NCBI GenBank assembly: GCA_030847615.1
Contig: JAUMIR010000014.1
Span: 15,166,501 to 15,230,500 of the forward strand
DNA from: Gambelia wislizenii
Lineage: Eukaryota > Chordata > Lepidosauria > Squamata > Crotaphytidae
DNA length: 64,000 nt
Direction of reading: 5' to 3'
The notes under the pieces were generated by a model, which saw only the letters and a program-made list of their open reading frames with translations, was not told the DNA's origin and searched no databases. Below, in pieces: positions 32,489 through 42,739 of this stretch. Both the position numbers and the translations under genes were made by a program. Each line of letters starts with the position of its first letter. Positions within the stretch are counted from its first letter, which is position 1.

Positions 32489-33347
32489 CAGTTGTCCCTC
32501 CATGGTATCCATGGATTTAAGTATTCATGGATTAAAAATATTCTTTAAAAAATAATAATCCAAAAAGCAAACCTTGATTTTTCCATCTTATATCTCTGGC
32601 TTTTCTTCGCAAACAAAGATTCAGGAAGGACACATCCCGCGCTTTCTGCAAGCGCGCTGCTGACTAAAAAGGCCAATCCGAGATAAACAAGTCTGGTTGC
32701 AAAAAGCACAGCAGAAGGTCTCCTTGGGTGATGTTTCCAGGTTGTGATTCTTTCTGCATTGTCATTTCTCTTCAAGACTTGTTCGGCGTGAGTTCTCAAA
32801 TAAGGCTGCAGCATTGTGGATAGTGCGTCTCCATGTCTCCCGATGTGAGGCCAGGGTGGACCATTGTTGGTGATCAATTTGGCCGAGCCTGAGATGTTGT
32901 TTCAGGGAGTCTTTGTATCGCTTTTTTGGAGCGCCCCTCTTACGCTGACCCATGGCGAGTTCACCGTAGAGTAGTATTTTTGGGAGGCAATGGTCCTCCA
33001 TCCTAGAAACGTGCCCTGCCCAGTGCAGCTGCGTTCTCAATATCATGACCTCAATACTGGTGATCCCTGCTTGTTCAAGGACAGCAACATTCGTCACATA
33101 GTCAGTCCAGTGTATATTTAGGATTGTGCGTAGACAGCGCTGATGAAAGCGCTTGAGGAGTTGTAGGTGATGGCGATAGGTGACCCATGTTTCAGATCCA
33201 TAAAGGAGGATAGACAGTACAATGGCTCTTTATATAAGGGACACCATTTTGCTATGCCACTGCATCTAATGGGACTTGAGTATTCATGGATTTTGGTATC
33301 CACGGGGGTCCTGGAACCAAACCCTAGCAAATATGAAGGGACAACCG
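32489..33347. mobile_element. Tigger/pogo-like MITE interrupted by a LINE fragment
   Basis: Left end CAGTTGTCCCTCCATGGTAT and right end ATATGAAGGGACAACCG are inverted, with TA on both sides (32,487-32,488 and 33,348-33,349). The interior matches the element at 56,161-56,400 in reverse. A minus-strand LINE end occupies 32,594-33,227. Confidence 0.82.
32594..33227 (-). pseudogene. non-LTR retrotransposon ORF2 C-terminus with a terminal zinc finger, clade uncertain
   Basis: A 112-residue minus frame reads VLEQAGITSIEVMILRTQLH, WAGHVSRMEDHCLPKILLYG and KRGAPKKRYKDSLKQHL, then in other frames a C2H2-like end (CAFCNQTCLSRIGL in the second copy at 35,962). This is the C-terminal block of an RT-containing LINE ORF2 that is often misannotated as a host protein. 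Flanking CTTATAT/CTTTATAT may be its target duplication inside the Tigger-like element. The RT itself is absent. Confidence 0.72.
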
Positions 33348-33381
33348 TATGTCCACATCTGTGTATGCATGCAAATCTGCA

Positions 33382-33530
33382 TGCAACAACAACAATTTTT
33401 ATTTCTTACCTGCCTCTCCCCAATGCTCAATGTAGGGTACAATATGAATTTAAATACAATTTATAACTAAAACATAACAACCTTTAAACACATAGGTTAA
33501 AACACCTGCAACCAATCTGGCTGCCATCTA
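33382..33530 (-). mobile_element. L2-like LINE 3' end fragment
   Basis: (CAA)n followed by 'tttttatttcttacctgcct' and 'caatctggctgcc' at the right matches the reverse complement of an L2-type 3' end. No coding text. Confidence 0.5.
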
Positions 33531-33747
33531 CATGTATGTGCAACTCTCTATCTGTTCAACCTTGAACTGAATGCAATTCTCTATCAGTCCAAATGTCCAA
33601 CCACTTCCATTGTTTAATTGCTGCCAGATCAACACCAACTTATGGTGACCCTCTGAATGAACAAATGGTTGTGGCTTTCTTGAGTCTATCCCCCTATAGT
33701 GTAGTCTCTCACTTTTCCTCCTGCCTCCTGCTTTACCAAGCATTGTT

Positions 33748-34290
33748 GTGCACCCTCGAATATTTGACCGATGAAAACCAGGACTCGTGTGACCAGGCAA
33801 CATTAGCGTGTGGTCAAGAGGGCAAAAGTGATGAATGAGGAAAACCAGGCAAGCTAGGAGAGGTTGCAGCAGTTTTCTTTTGCCCGAGCTGACTGGGAAG
33901 GGCAAGATTCTGCTTCCTCTCATCTTCCCCTACTGTGTTAAGTGATTGCAAACTCCTTTTGCACTTTGAACTCAGTTTTGCAGCAATGGAAGCAAGCTGA
34001 GGATGAAGGGCGAAAGTGGGAGAGAAACCTGGACATCTTGAAAGCACTTGAAAAAGTGGGACAACAGAGGATTAATTGGGATTGTCCCTACCAAACGGGG
34101 GCAGTTGGAGGATATGTTATTTTTCCTAATGAGCCATGTTGTCTCATGATATGTCCAAAGTATGATAGCCTCAGTTTGGTCATGTTGGCTTCTAGGGAGA
34201 GCTCAGGCTCTAGGGCCTATTTATTTGTCATTTTTGCCAGTCCATGGTATCCATAGAACCCTCCTCTTGCACCACATGTCAATTTCCATA
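33748..34290 (+). repeat. unclassified dispersed repeat (CATACCCTCCAAC..GTTGGAGGGTATG), copy with downstream extension
   Basis: Core words shared by all copies: GATGAAAACCAGGAC, GGCAAGCTAGGAGAGG, GAGCTGACTGGGAAGGGCAAG, TTTTGCACTTTGAACTCAG, AAGCTGAGGA, then GGATTAATTGGG (empty TTA site at 34,072-34,074) and AGTTGGAGGATATG at about 34,106. The repeat ends look like short inverted repeats. A further 180 bp downstream ('cctaatgagccatgttgtct' to 'ccatggtatccatagaaccc') recurs in the same position at 54,213-54,365. No coding capacity was recognised. Confidence 0.75.
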
Positions 34291-35516
34291 GGGGGAATTA
34301 AGACACCAACAATATTCCAGCTATTATACTTGCTTATCCACCCAAACCCTAAGCCCTGCTGCCAAGGCCTTCCTCACAAGGCTGTTCTCAAGGTTTGCCT
34401 TGCTGGTAGGGACTAGGGATGGCATCCCCCCCTTTTTTTTTTGGCTGAAGTTGAGCATCTATAACACTCTCTCCTGAAAGGGGAGCTTGGTGTAATCTAC
34501 GTCACAGGGTTCTTCAGGTGATAAAAAGTGGTGGTTAAGGGGTGGGGATCAGGCATGTTGCCCTGGGCTCATTGGAGGTAAGGCTGGAGAGAAACAGGGC
34601 TTGGAAAAGTGATTTTTTTGGGCTATAACTCCCAGAATCCCCCAGACACCTGGGCTGTAGTTGTAGTTCTCAAAGGGAACATACACCAAGCTTTGAGACA
34701 TCATGAGACATATCCAAGTGGAGCAGGCTATATTTCTTTTTTGGACTACAACTCCCAGAATCCACCAGTTTGTATGGACATTGCCTGGGAATTCTGGGAG
34801 TTGTCATCCAAGGAAAAGGCAACATTTCCAACCTTTGAAACATCCTTCACCAAACCAGAGGGGTAGCAGGCTGAGTTACTTTTTTCTGGGACTACATCTC
34901 CCCAGTCATGCTCCCTGGGGGCACTTGAAGAGTTGTAATCCAAAACATCACTTCCTTAAGCCAACCATGCTGCTGCTGCTGCTGAGAATTCTGGGAACTG
35001 CAGTTCAAGAAAGCAACATTTTCCAAGCTTTCAAATATCTTTCACCCTTCTTGACAGCAGCAGGTGAGCTGAACAGGGGTGAAAAGCAGGCTGTGTGTGA
35101 CACACAGAAAACTCCACCTTTCCTCCTCCATCCCTCAGCATCTGCTGCCTGAGGCAGCTGCCTCACCCCATCTAATGATAGGCCAGGCCCAGCTCCCAGT
35201 GCCACTTTACTTTTGAAACTCAGCCCCAAGCAGGAGGCAGAACTTTAAAATTGTTTTGGTTTTAAATCAATCAATTTACCCCAAAGAAGATTCTGCAGTT
35301 TAGAAATGGAGAGTGAGGTCTGGACACAAATTCTTTGTACGTATGTTGGAAGTTGTTGGTTGTTTTGTGGGCTGCTTTTTCCTGGTAATGGATTGACTAA
35401 TCGGGATTAAGGGGTGGCACCTAGACCTGTGTTTTATTTTATTTTTTTAATTAGTATTTTTATAATGATTACATATCATATGTATTATACACCCAGTGCA
35501 TACATTATAATTTTTT
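34291..35516. other. unassigned; repeated ACTACAACTCCCAGAAT words at 34,620-35,010
   Basis: Between 34,620 and 35,010 four blocks repeat the order '(T)TTTTTTGG-ACTACA(A)CTCCCAGAAT..GGGAATTCTGGGAGTTG..AACATTT(T)CCAA'. Copies of the ACTACAACTCCCAGAAT word match the known ZNF143/Staf (SBS) motif, but this word is also common in old DNA repeats. No gene recognised. The rest is unassigned. Confidence 0.45.
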
Positions 35517-35597
35517 GTAATAATAATAATAAATAATAAAATTTATTTATACCCCGCCCCTCTGTTAAAACAATTGGGGTGGCTATATTGTGTATAG
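35517..35597 (-). mobile_element. L2-like LINE 3' end fragment
   Basis: (AAT)n, then 'ttatttataccccgcccctc' and 'caattggggtggct', as at 20,972 and 22,703. Confidence 0.7.
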
Positions 35598-35691
35598 TAC
35601 AATACAATATGTTCTACTTTATATTTCCATATATACAAATTGCAGTACAAAATCTTATAATAAACACCCAATCCAACTCTACAAAAGTGCC

Positions 35692-35925
35692 AAAGTGGAC
35701 TCAAACTACAGGAAAAGAGATCCCACCTAAACATTAGGAAGAACTTCCTGACTTTAAGAGCTGTTTAACAGTGGGATTTGGTGGAATCTCCTTCTTTGGA
35801 GGTTTTTAAACAGAGGCTGGATGGCCACCTGTCGGACATGTTTTGATTGTGTATTCCTGCATGGCAGAAGGGGGTTGGACTGGATGGCCCTTGTGGTCTC
35901 TTCCAACTCTAAGTTTCATGGCATT
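35692..35925 (+). mobile_element. CR1 LINE 3' end
   Basis: Begins in the C-terminal coding end ([17 protein letters not shown]) and continues through the terminal 'ggactggatggcccttgtgg' sequence to a decayed tail. Confidence 0.9.
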
Positions 35926-35961
35926 CATTTCTCAACCCTAAATATATCCCCACCACCCTCT

Positions 35962-36180
35962 CTCTCTCTGGCTTTTCTTCGCAAACGAAGATTCAGGAGG
36001 GACTCATCCCGCGCTTTCTGCAAACGCACTGATGACTAAAAAGGCCAATCCGAGATAAACAAGTCTGGTTGCAAAAAGCACAGCAGAATGTCTCCTTGGG
36101 TGATGTTTTTGGGTTGTGATTCTTTCTGCGTTGTCGTTTCTCTTCAAGACTTGTTCGGCGTGAGTTCTCAAATAAGGCCC
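35962..36180 (-). pseudogene. LINE ORF2 C-terminus with zinc finger, second copy
   Basis: Same family as 32,594-33,227 and starting at the same 3' point ('tctctggcttttcttcgcaa'). The minus strand reads ALFENSRRTSLEEKRQRRKN then FCCAFCNQTCLSRIGLFSHQ: a C2H2-like finger with cysteine pairs and a histidine. It is truncated after about 220 bp. A (CT)n tail flanks the 3' end. Confidence 0.75.
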
Positions 36181-36896
36181 CCACTACCAGAAGAAGCAAA
36201 AAACAACAAGCTGTGCAGAAAGTTACTTCTTAAGGACTGCAACAACAGCAAATCCCTTCAGAAGTAACAACAACTTGAGCATGGGTAATGGGAGCTCAGT
36301 TTTAAAAGGTACTTCTAGAGAAAAGCAAACAAATTTGGCTAGGGAGAGTTGGAAATTTATCCCCAAAGGGCAACTATAGAGAGTCTGTGTCTTTGGAATA
36401 GAAGGCAAGAGTGTGACCAAACAGGGTGTCTTGTGTGTGTCTCTGTTTGCGTGAAGGGGAGAGGGGGGAGAGAGATGGGGGGAAAAAACGGGAGGGAAGG
36501 AGAGAGACACCCCTGAGGCATTTGCTCAGCCTGTGTTGCAAGGATGATGGAGCCCAGGTTTCTACTCGCCCCTTTTCCAGCTCAAGGGCTGGATGGGGGA
36601 GATAAAGAGCCAAGGTGGGTTGGCTGGGCAAGTCCCAACACTCCTGCCAGTGCCTGGTGCCAGGAGCCGAGCGTGAGAAAATACCAGGATGGGGCAGCTC
36701 ACAGACTATCAACATGACTGACATTTTAATGGCCATGCAAGGAGGTGGGGTGGGGTGGGGTGGGGTGGGCAAGTGACTGGGTTTTTTTCCTGTTTCTTTT
36801 CTCCTCTTCTTATTTTCTTCATCATCATCCAGTTTTAAAGCTGACATATCATCTATGGAGCTTCACTCCTCCCCAGTCCTGCTGGCAACGAAGAAT
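36181..36896. other. unassigned; (GGGGT)n minisatellite at 36,741-36,771
   Basis: Nothing recognised apart from five GGGGT units. Overlapping minus-strand open frames are compositional. Confidence 0.45.
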
Positions 36897-37870
36897 GATA
36901 GAATCATAGAGCTGAAAGGGAACCCGAGGGCCATCTAGTCCAACCCCCTGTCATGCAGGAATACACAACTAAAGCACTCCTGAGAGGTGATCATCCAACC
37001 TCTCTTTAAACTCTGTCATCAAAGGAGAATCCACCACCCTGCAAGGCAGTCTATTCTGCTGTCAAACAGCTCAGATAGTCATTTGTTCCTAAGGTATAGG
37101 TGGAATCTCTTTTCTTGTAATTGGAATCCACATGTTGTGGAAATTGACATGTTGTAGTCTCTGGAAGTGACCCCAAGGAACATCTAGTTCAACCCTCTGC
37201 CATGCAGGAATACACAACTAAAGCCCTCCTGAAAGATGCCCATCCAACCTCTGTCTAAAACCCCCCAATGATAGAGAGTCCGCCAGCCTCCAGGGCAGTC
37301 TTTTCCATTGTGAAACAGGTCTTGCAGGCATTACTTCCTAATGTTTAGGTGGAATCACTTTTCTTGTTATTTGAATCCATTGGTTCTTGGTTAAGTCCAG
37401 CCTTGCTCAATCTTTTTATGCTGGAAGAACCCTTGAAATAATTTTCAGGCCTCACAGAAGCCCTGCAATAACAACAAATATTATTACTGCAACAACAACA
37501 AAAAGTCCCCCACCCACCATAATTGTGATCTAGTATCATAGAATCTCTTGAGGAACATCTAGCACCTTCTCACAGATCCCTAGGATTCCAGGGATCCCTG
37601 GATGAGAAACCCCATTCTAATCTTTGGAATGGACCACACTTGCCATCTAATCCAACCCCCTGCCATGCAGGAATATACAGTTAAAGCACTCCCAAGAGAT
37701 GGCCATCTAATCTCTGTTTAAAAATCTCCCATGAAGGAAAGTCCACTGTCCACTGTAATTTGAATTTGAATTTGTTGCTTCAGGTTCTGCCATTTGGAGT
37801 AGCAGAAAGCAAGCTCATTCCATCAACTGTGTAACAGCCCTTCAGATATTTCAAGTTCCCATTTCTTCAC
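36897..37870 (-). mobile_element. three tandem CR1 LINE 3' fragments
   Basis: Three old CR1 ends follow in the same minus orientation: 36,897-37,140, 37,150-37,385 and 37,620-37,870. Each starts at the left with 'gggccatctagtccaacccc'-type text, then 'aatacacaactaaagcactcc', and the first two reach 'ggtggaatctcttttcttgt'. About 230 bp of other sequence lies between the second and third. Confidence 0.8.
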
Positions 37871-38555
37871 TATATAGCCGGGTTGGAAAATGTGTGATTT
37901 CTGAGCACATGTGGACAGCTTTTGTATCATTTTTTGGGGAGGGGGCTGGACTAGAGGTGGAACAAATAGTCATTCTTATTGATTTCCTGACTTTTTTTTT
38001 TAAAAAAAAAAAAAGGGGGGGGGGAGATTTTCCAGACAGTTGCAAAATTATTTTGGAGACGAATAACACAGTTTTCTCTAGCACCGTTTTCTCCCAGTAT
38101 TCACACATTCTGACATGTTCCATAGAAGGAGTCTGTGCAGAAATACACAAGGTTTTCTGTACATGCAAAACTCTGGCTTTTTTGTTTTGTTTTGGCTTTT
38201 TTTTTCTTTTTAATTTTTTAAAAGAGATTTAGAAAACAGAAACTTTATCAGACACAATCATATGATTATATATCATTTTTCACCTTAATCTCATACCATT
38301 TTCATGTCTTATAAAATAATTTAACCACCCATCCTTACTTTCTATCTCTTTCATTTCATTTGCCATCCTTTCTTCTTCCTTTCATCTACATCCTTTCTTT
38401 GCTCCATCCATTCTTCCCTTTTCCCCTCCAAGGAAACCTGTTGCTTCGCTGTGAATATAGGAAATATGGGGCGAATGTTGTACATAAATATTCTTTTTTG
38501 TCTTGCAGTGGGGAGACAATGAGACAAATTATTTGTCCTGGCATGCTGAAATTGG
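37871..38555. other. no recognisable gene; pyrimidine-rich low complexity
   Basis: A T9/A12/G9 homopolymer cluster lies near 37,991-38,024. TC-rich sequence at 38,190-38,430 resembles an L1 untranslated region on the minus strand but is not assignable. Confidence 0.4.
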
Positions 38556-38560
38556 CAGTA

Positions 38561-38917
38561 AAATACCCTCCAACTGTCCTGATTTGACAGGAACAGTCCC
38601 AATTAATCCTCTGGCATCCCACTTATTCATTAGCCTTTAAAATGTCCCAGTTTCTCTTTTCTCTTCCCACTTTTCTCCTTTGTCTTCAGCTTTACTTCAG
38701 TTTCTACAAACTGAATTCAAAGTACAAAAGTAGTTTGCACTCAGTTAACTCAGCAGAGGAGAGGAGGCAGTTGAATCTTGCCCTTCTCAGTAGGCTAAGG
38801 CAAAAGCAATGTGCTGCAGCCTCTCCTATCTTGGGTATTCCTCTTCATTAATAATCAGTGCCATCTTGACCACACTCTGATGTTGCTTGACTACACATGA
38901 AATGATGGAGGGTATGA
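38561..38917 (-). repeat. unclassified dispersed repeat (CATACCCTCCAAC family), complete copy
   Basis: Starts TACCCTCCAACTGTCCTG and ends ATGGAGGGTATG. The reverse complement carries GGATTAATTGGGAC (empty TTA site at 38,604-38,606), TTTTGTACTTTGAATTCAG and the other shared words. About 357 bp between the short inverted ends. Confidence 0.75.
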
Positions 38918-38999
38918 TACACATGTACAACCACAAGCAACGCTTGCTAACATGCCCTCTTCCACACAACTGTTAAAGATATAGGTGACCCCTCTGGTT

Positions 39000-39270
39000 T
39001 TCAGTCTGGCAACAAATAAAAACCAAATAAAACAGACATGTTTTTATTTGGTGCCGAAATGAAGGCAGTGTTGGTACCAATTGGGCCTCCAAGGGGATGG
39101 CATTATATAACTGGGGTGCCACAGGAGAGAAGGCCCTCCTCCCATGTCCTCCCACACTGTCCTCCCATGTCCTCCCACACTCCCACTCTTCAGGCAGATG
39201 TATATAGGAAGAGATAATCCTTCCACTGTCAAGGTCACAAGCCATTTAAACATCATCATAAGCGCCTGAA
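39000..39270 (-). mobile_element. L2 LINE C-terminal fragment
   Basis: The minus strand reads LWHPSYIMPSPWRPNWYQHC and, in the other frame, APQLYNAIPLEAQLVPTLPSF, the L2-type 'apqlwNaLP' C-terminal motif. A CCTCCCATGT-type tandem duplication lies at 39,146-39,182. Confidence 0.65.
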
Positions 39271-39740
39271 ATTCAAACTGGATGACAAATGGTTGCTACA
39301 GTAAAATAGCTTGATTTTTTTCAAGCAATAAAACAGAGATGTTTTTCCCCTGGGCGAAAGGAGTGATCCAATTTGGGAGACCACTGATGTTGCAGAATCA
39401 CTGACGCCCAGCCAATTGGCCTCTTGCATAGGACACTAATGGGATTATACAAGTATTAGAAATAGTTTTTAATACCATCTGTTTTCATTTTAACCCAACG
39501 ATAATCCTACATTGTTGGGATGCCATGGTGAATGCCTTAGATAATTAGTCCCTCCCGGCTCGCCATTCTCCCTGCTTTCCCATATTTCCCCTCTCTTACT
39601 ATTTTGCAGGAAATTGAAATGGGCACATACATATATGTCTGATGTGCATGCTATTTTTGTACACATGGTACAAGTGTCGCCATTCAGCAAAAGTATGACA
39701 ACAATTTTTTTTTAACATAAGATGCTCTTCTAAAGTTATT

Positions 39741-39885
39741 GCAGAATCACAAAATTGTAGAGTTGGAAGGGCTCACAAAGGCTATCTAGACCAACCCCTG
39801 CTAATGCACAGTGAAAATATTAAAGACACTTGGCCAGGCACCATCAGTTTAGAAACCTCCAAAGAAGGAGTAGCCCCACCAAATA
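39741..39885 (-). mobile_element. old CR1 LINE 3' end
   Basis: AGAATCACAAAATTG..GAGTTGGAAGGGCTC..TCTAGACCAACCCC..CCTCCAAAGAAGGAG: a diverged, reverse-oriented CR1 end. Confidence 0.75.
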
Positions 39886-39944
39886 ATTTCTGTAGTTCCC
39901 AAATGCAGATATTGTCATATTAAGAATCACATCATCCTTCCAGC

Positions 39945-40030
39945 ATTTCACAGATGAAAACCAGGACACATGAGGCCAAGCAACATCAGAGTATGGACAA
40001 GATGGGGGAAGGTATTACTTATGGCTTGAT
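39945..40030 (+). repeat. fragment of the CATACCCTCCAAC dispersed repeat
   Basis: TTTCACAGATGAAAACCAGGACACA..GGCCAAGCAACATCAGAGTATGGACAAGATGG matches the start of the family; it is cut by CR1. Confidence 0.7.
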
Positions 40031-40114
40031 GGCAGTACATGCAAAAGGGGTCTAGGAGCCTTAGTGGACCACAAGCTGAACATTAGTCAGCAATGTGATG
40101 CAGCAGCTAAAAAA

Positions 40115-41400
40115 GATGGATTTGTAATTGGTTGATTGGCCGAACCCAAAGGGTGCTCAGCAGTGGCTCCTCTTCGTCTTGGAAAGATGTGACCAATGGG
40201 GTGCCACAGGGTTCTGTCCTGGGCCCAGTGCTATTCAACATCTTTATCAATGACTTGGATGAGGGAATTAGGGGCATACTTATCAAATTTGCAGATGACA
40301 CCAAATTAGGAGGAGTAGCTAATACCCTAGAGGACATGATCAAAATTCAAAATGACCTGGATAGACTGGAGAGCTGGGCCAAAGCTAACAAAATGAAATT
40401 CAATACGGAGAAATGTAAGGTACTGCACTTAGGGCGGAAAAAAGAAATGCATAGATATAGGATAGGGGAAACCTGGCTGAACAAGACTACGTGCAAAAGG
40501 GATTGGAGAGTCCTAGTAGACCACAAGTTGAACATGAGTCAACAGTGTGATGTGGCAGCTAAAAAAGTCAATGCGATTTTGGGCTGCATCAATAGAAGTA
40601 CTGTTTAGGAGGTTTTCAGACTACACTGTTGTAGTGTTACTATTCTACTTTAATTGCTCTGGCTTCCTGCTGTGGAATTCTGGGGTTTGTAGTTTAGTGA
40701 GGCCTAAGAGCTCTCTGGCTGAGAGTTGCAAATGCCCCTCCCTAAACTGCAAATCCCAGGATTCAACAGGAGGCAGCCATAGCAAATATAGTGGAATAGT
40801 AACACTATATCAGTGTTGTCTGAAAATCTAGATAGTGTCTAGATCAAGGGAAGTAATAGTGCCGCTCTATTCTGCCTTGGTCAGAACTCACCTAGAATAC
40901 TGTGTCCAGTTCTGGGCACCACAATTCAAAAAGGATATTGACAAATTGGAGCGTGTCCAGAGAAGGGCGACTAAAATGGTGAAAGGTCTGGAAACCATGC
41001 CTTATGAGGAGAGACTTAGGGAGCGGGGTATGTTTAGCCTGGCAAAAAGATGATTAAGAGGCAAAATGATAGCAAGTATTTGAAGGGGTGTCACATTGAG
41101 GATGGAGCAGGCTTGTTTTTTGCTGCTCCAGAGACTGGAACACGGAGCAATGGATGCAAGCTCCAGGAACAGAGATTCCACCTCAACGTTAGGAGGAACT
41201 TTTTGACAGTAAGAGCTGTTCAGCAGTGGAACACACTCCCTCGGAGCGTGGTGGGGTCTCCTTCCTTGGAGGTCTTTAAACAGAGGCTGGATGGCCATCT
41301 GTCGGGGATGCTTTGATCGTGATTTCCTGTGTGGCAGGGGGTTGGACTGGATGGCCCTCGTGGTCTCTTCCAACTACAATTCTGATTCTATGATTCTATG
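40115..41400 (+). pseudogene. younger CR1 LINE inserted in an older one, itself split by a MITE
   Basis: Starts inside the reverse transcriptase ([20 protein letters not shown]), with motif B ([13 protein letters not shown]) and motif C ([10 protein letters not shown]) in one open frame to 40,608. After the MITE (40,606-40,831) it continues [31 protein letters not shown] with a small deletion near 41,075, and ends LDGHLSGML plus ATTCTATG units. It lacks the EN domain and the first RT motifs. Confidence 0.92.
40606..40831. mobile_element. palindromic MITE inside the younger CR1
   Basis: Inverted ends GAGGTTTTCAGACTACACTG and CAGTGTTGTCTGAAAATCTA. The core shares GGAATTCTGGGGTTTGTAGTTT and CAAATCCCAGGATTC with the other palindromic MITEs. 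Removing it rejoins AATAGAAGTA and TAGTGTCTAGATC of CR1. The target duplication is ambiguous (between 3 and 8 bp) because of point changes. Confidence 0.82.
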
Positions 41401-42368
41401 ATTCCAGGCTGCATTAATAGGAGTAAAGTGTCTAGATCAGCGGAAGTAATAGTGCCACTCTATTCTGTTTTGGTCAGACCTCACCTGGAAGACTGTGTCC
41501 AGCTCTGGGCACCACAATTTAGGAAGGATATTGAGAAACTGGAACATGTCCAGAGGAGGGCAACCAGGATGGTGGGAGGTCTGGAAGCCATGATGCCCTA
41601 TGAGGAAAGACTTAGGGAGCTGGGCATGTTTAGTCTGGAGAAGAGAAGATTGAGGGGGGACATGATAGCCATGTTTAAATATTTGAAGGGATGGCATACT
41701 GAGGATGGAGCAAGCTTGTTTTCTGTAGTTCCAGAGACTAGGACACGGAGCAATGGGTTCAAACTACAGGAAAAGAGAATCCACCTAAACATTAGGAAGA
41801 ACTTCCTGACAGTAAGAGCTATTTGGAAGTGGAATACACTGTCTTGGAGTGGGTGGAGTCTCCTTTGAAGGTTTTTAAACAGAGGCTGGATGGCCATCTG
41901 TCGGGAATGATTTGATTGTGTGTTCCTGCATGGCAGAATGGGGTTGGACTGAATGGCCCTTGTGGTCTCTTCCAACTGTATGATGCTATGAACGAGGAAG
42001 AACAGGCAAGCTAGGAGAGACTGCAGCAGGTTGCTTTTGCCTGAGCCTACTGGGAAGGGCTCGGTTCTGTTCCCTCCTGTCTTCTCCCCCCCCAAGCTAA
42101 CTGAGCACAAACTACTTTTGTGCTCTGAACTCAGCTTGCAGCAATTGAAGAAATCTGAGGATAAAAGGGAGAAGCAGGAGGAGAGAGAAAGTGGGATATT
42201 TTAAAAGCAATTGAAAAAATGAGATGACAGAGAATTAGGACAAATCCAGACTACACAAATAATCCAGTTCGAAGCTGGATTATTTGCCATGGCTCCTTCC
42301 TATGGAATCCTGGGATTTGTAGTCTGGTGAGGCACCAGCACTCTTTGGCAGAGAAGGCTAAAGACCTT

Positions 42369-42396
42369 GGTGCCGTTTACACGATGAAAATGTCCT
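42369..42396. repeat. left terminal inverted repeat of the Harbinger
   Basis: GGTGCCGTTTACACGATG continuing into AAAATGTC; it pairs with the right end at 48,447-48,474, with the best match in TTACACGA/TACACGA. Transposase is expected to act here. Confidence 0.88.
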
Positions 42397-42485
42397 GGGA
42401 AGAATTCGTGTCGATCCCCGGCAGTTTACACGTACATCGGGTCGGACACATGGTTTTCGGAAGGGAGGCCACCTTTTGTCACTCG

Positions 42486-42520
42486 ACCTGCGGGACTTTC
42501 AATCCCACGGGTTGTGCTGA
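42486..42520. promoter_or_regulatory. subterminal hairpin of the Harbinger left end
   Basis: GACCTGCGGGAC and, five bases on, ATCCCACGGGTTG form an imperfect inverted repeat. The relative at 60,595 keeps a near-perfect version (AACCTGCGGGAC/GTCCCGCAGGTT at about 60,709-60,740). Conservation in both suggests a protein-binding or structural site; that role is inference. Confidence 0.5.
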
Positions 42521-42739
42521 ATTTTAAAAAAGGCTCGGGGGGAAGCGGAAAATCGAAAATGTAAACAGCCCATGACAACATATCCTGGGTACAGGAGATG
42601 CCCGGAAATTGCCCTATCCATGGGCGGGCTCTGACCAGTTAGTAGGTGGTGTACCTGCCCCCTTTTTGGCCATCCCCAAAATTTAAAGTTGATACATCTC
42701 CATTTTTTGCTGCACATTTACCTGTGAGCAGTTGTGGCT

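Larger units (their letters stand above)
40036..41992 (+). mobile_element. older CR1 LINE fragment (outer element of a nest)
   Basis: The left part (40,036-40,114) covers 'ctaggagccttagtggacca..gatgcagcagctaaaaaa'. The right part (41,401-41,992) resumes at GCTGCATTAATAGGAGTAAAGT and continues through [38 protein letters not shown] and [14 protein letters not shown] to the 3' end. A younger CR1 separates the halves, and about nine bases of the outer copy are lost at the junction. Confidence 0.88.

Noticed and set aside
32762..33097. Host 'craniofacial development protein 2-like' gene
   Set aside because: This C-terminal block is part of a LINE ORF2, occurs twice in the window with the same 3' end, and sits inside a Tigger-like element.
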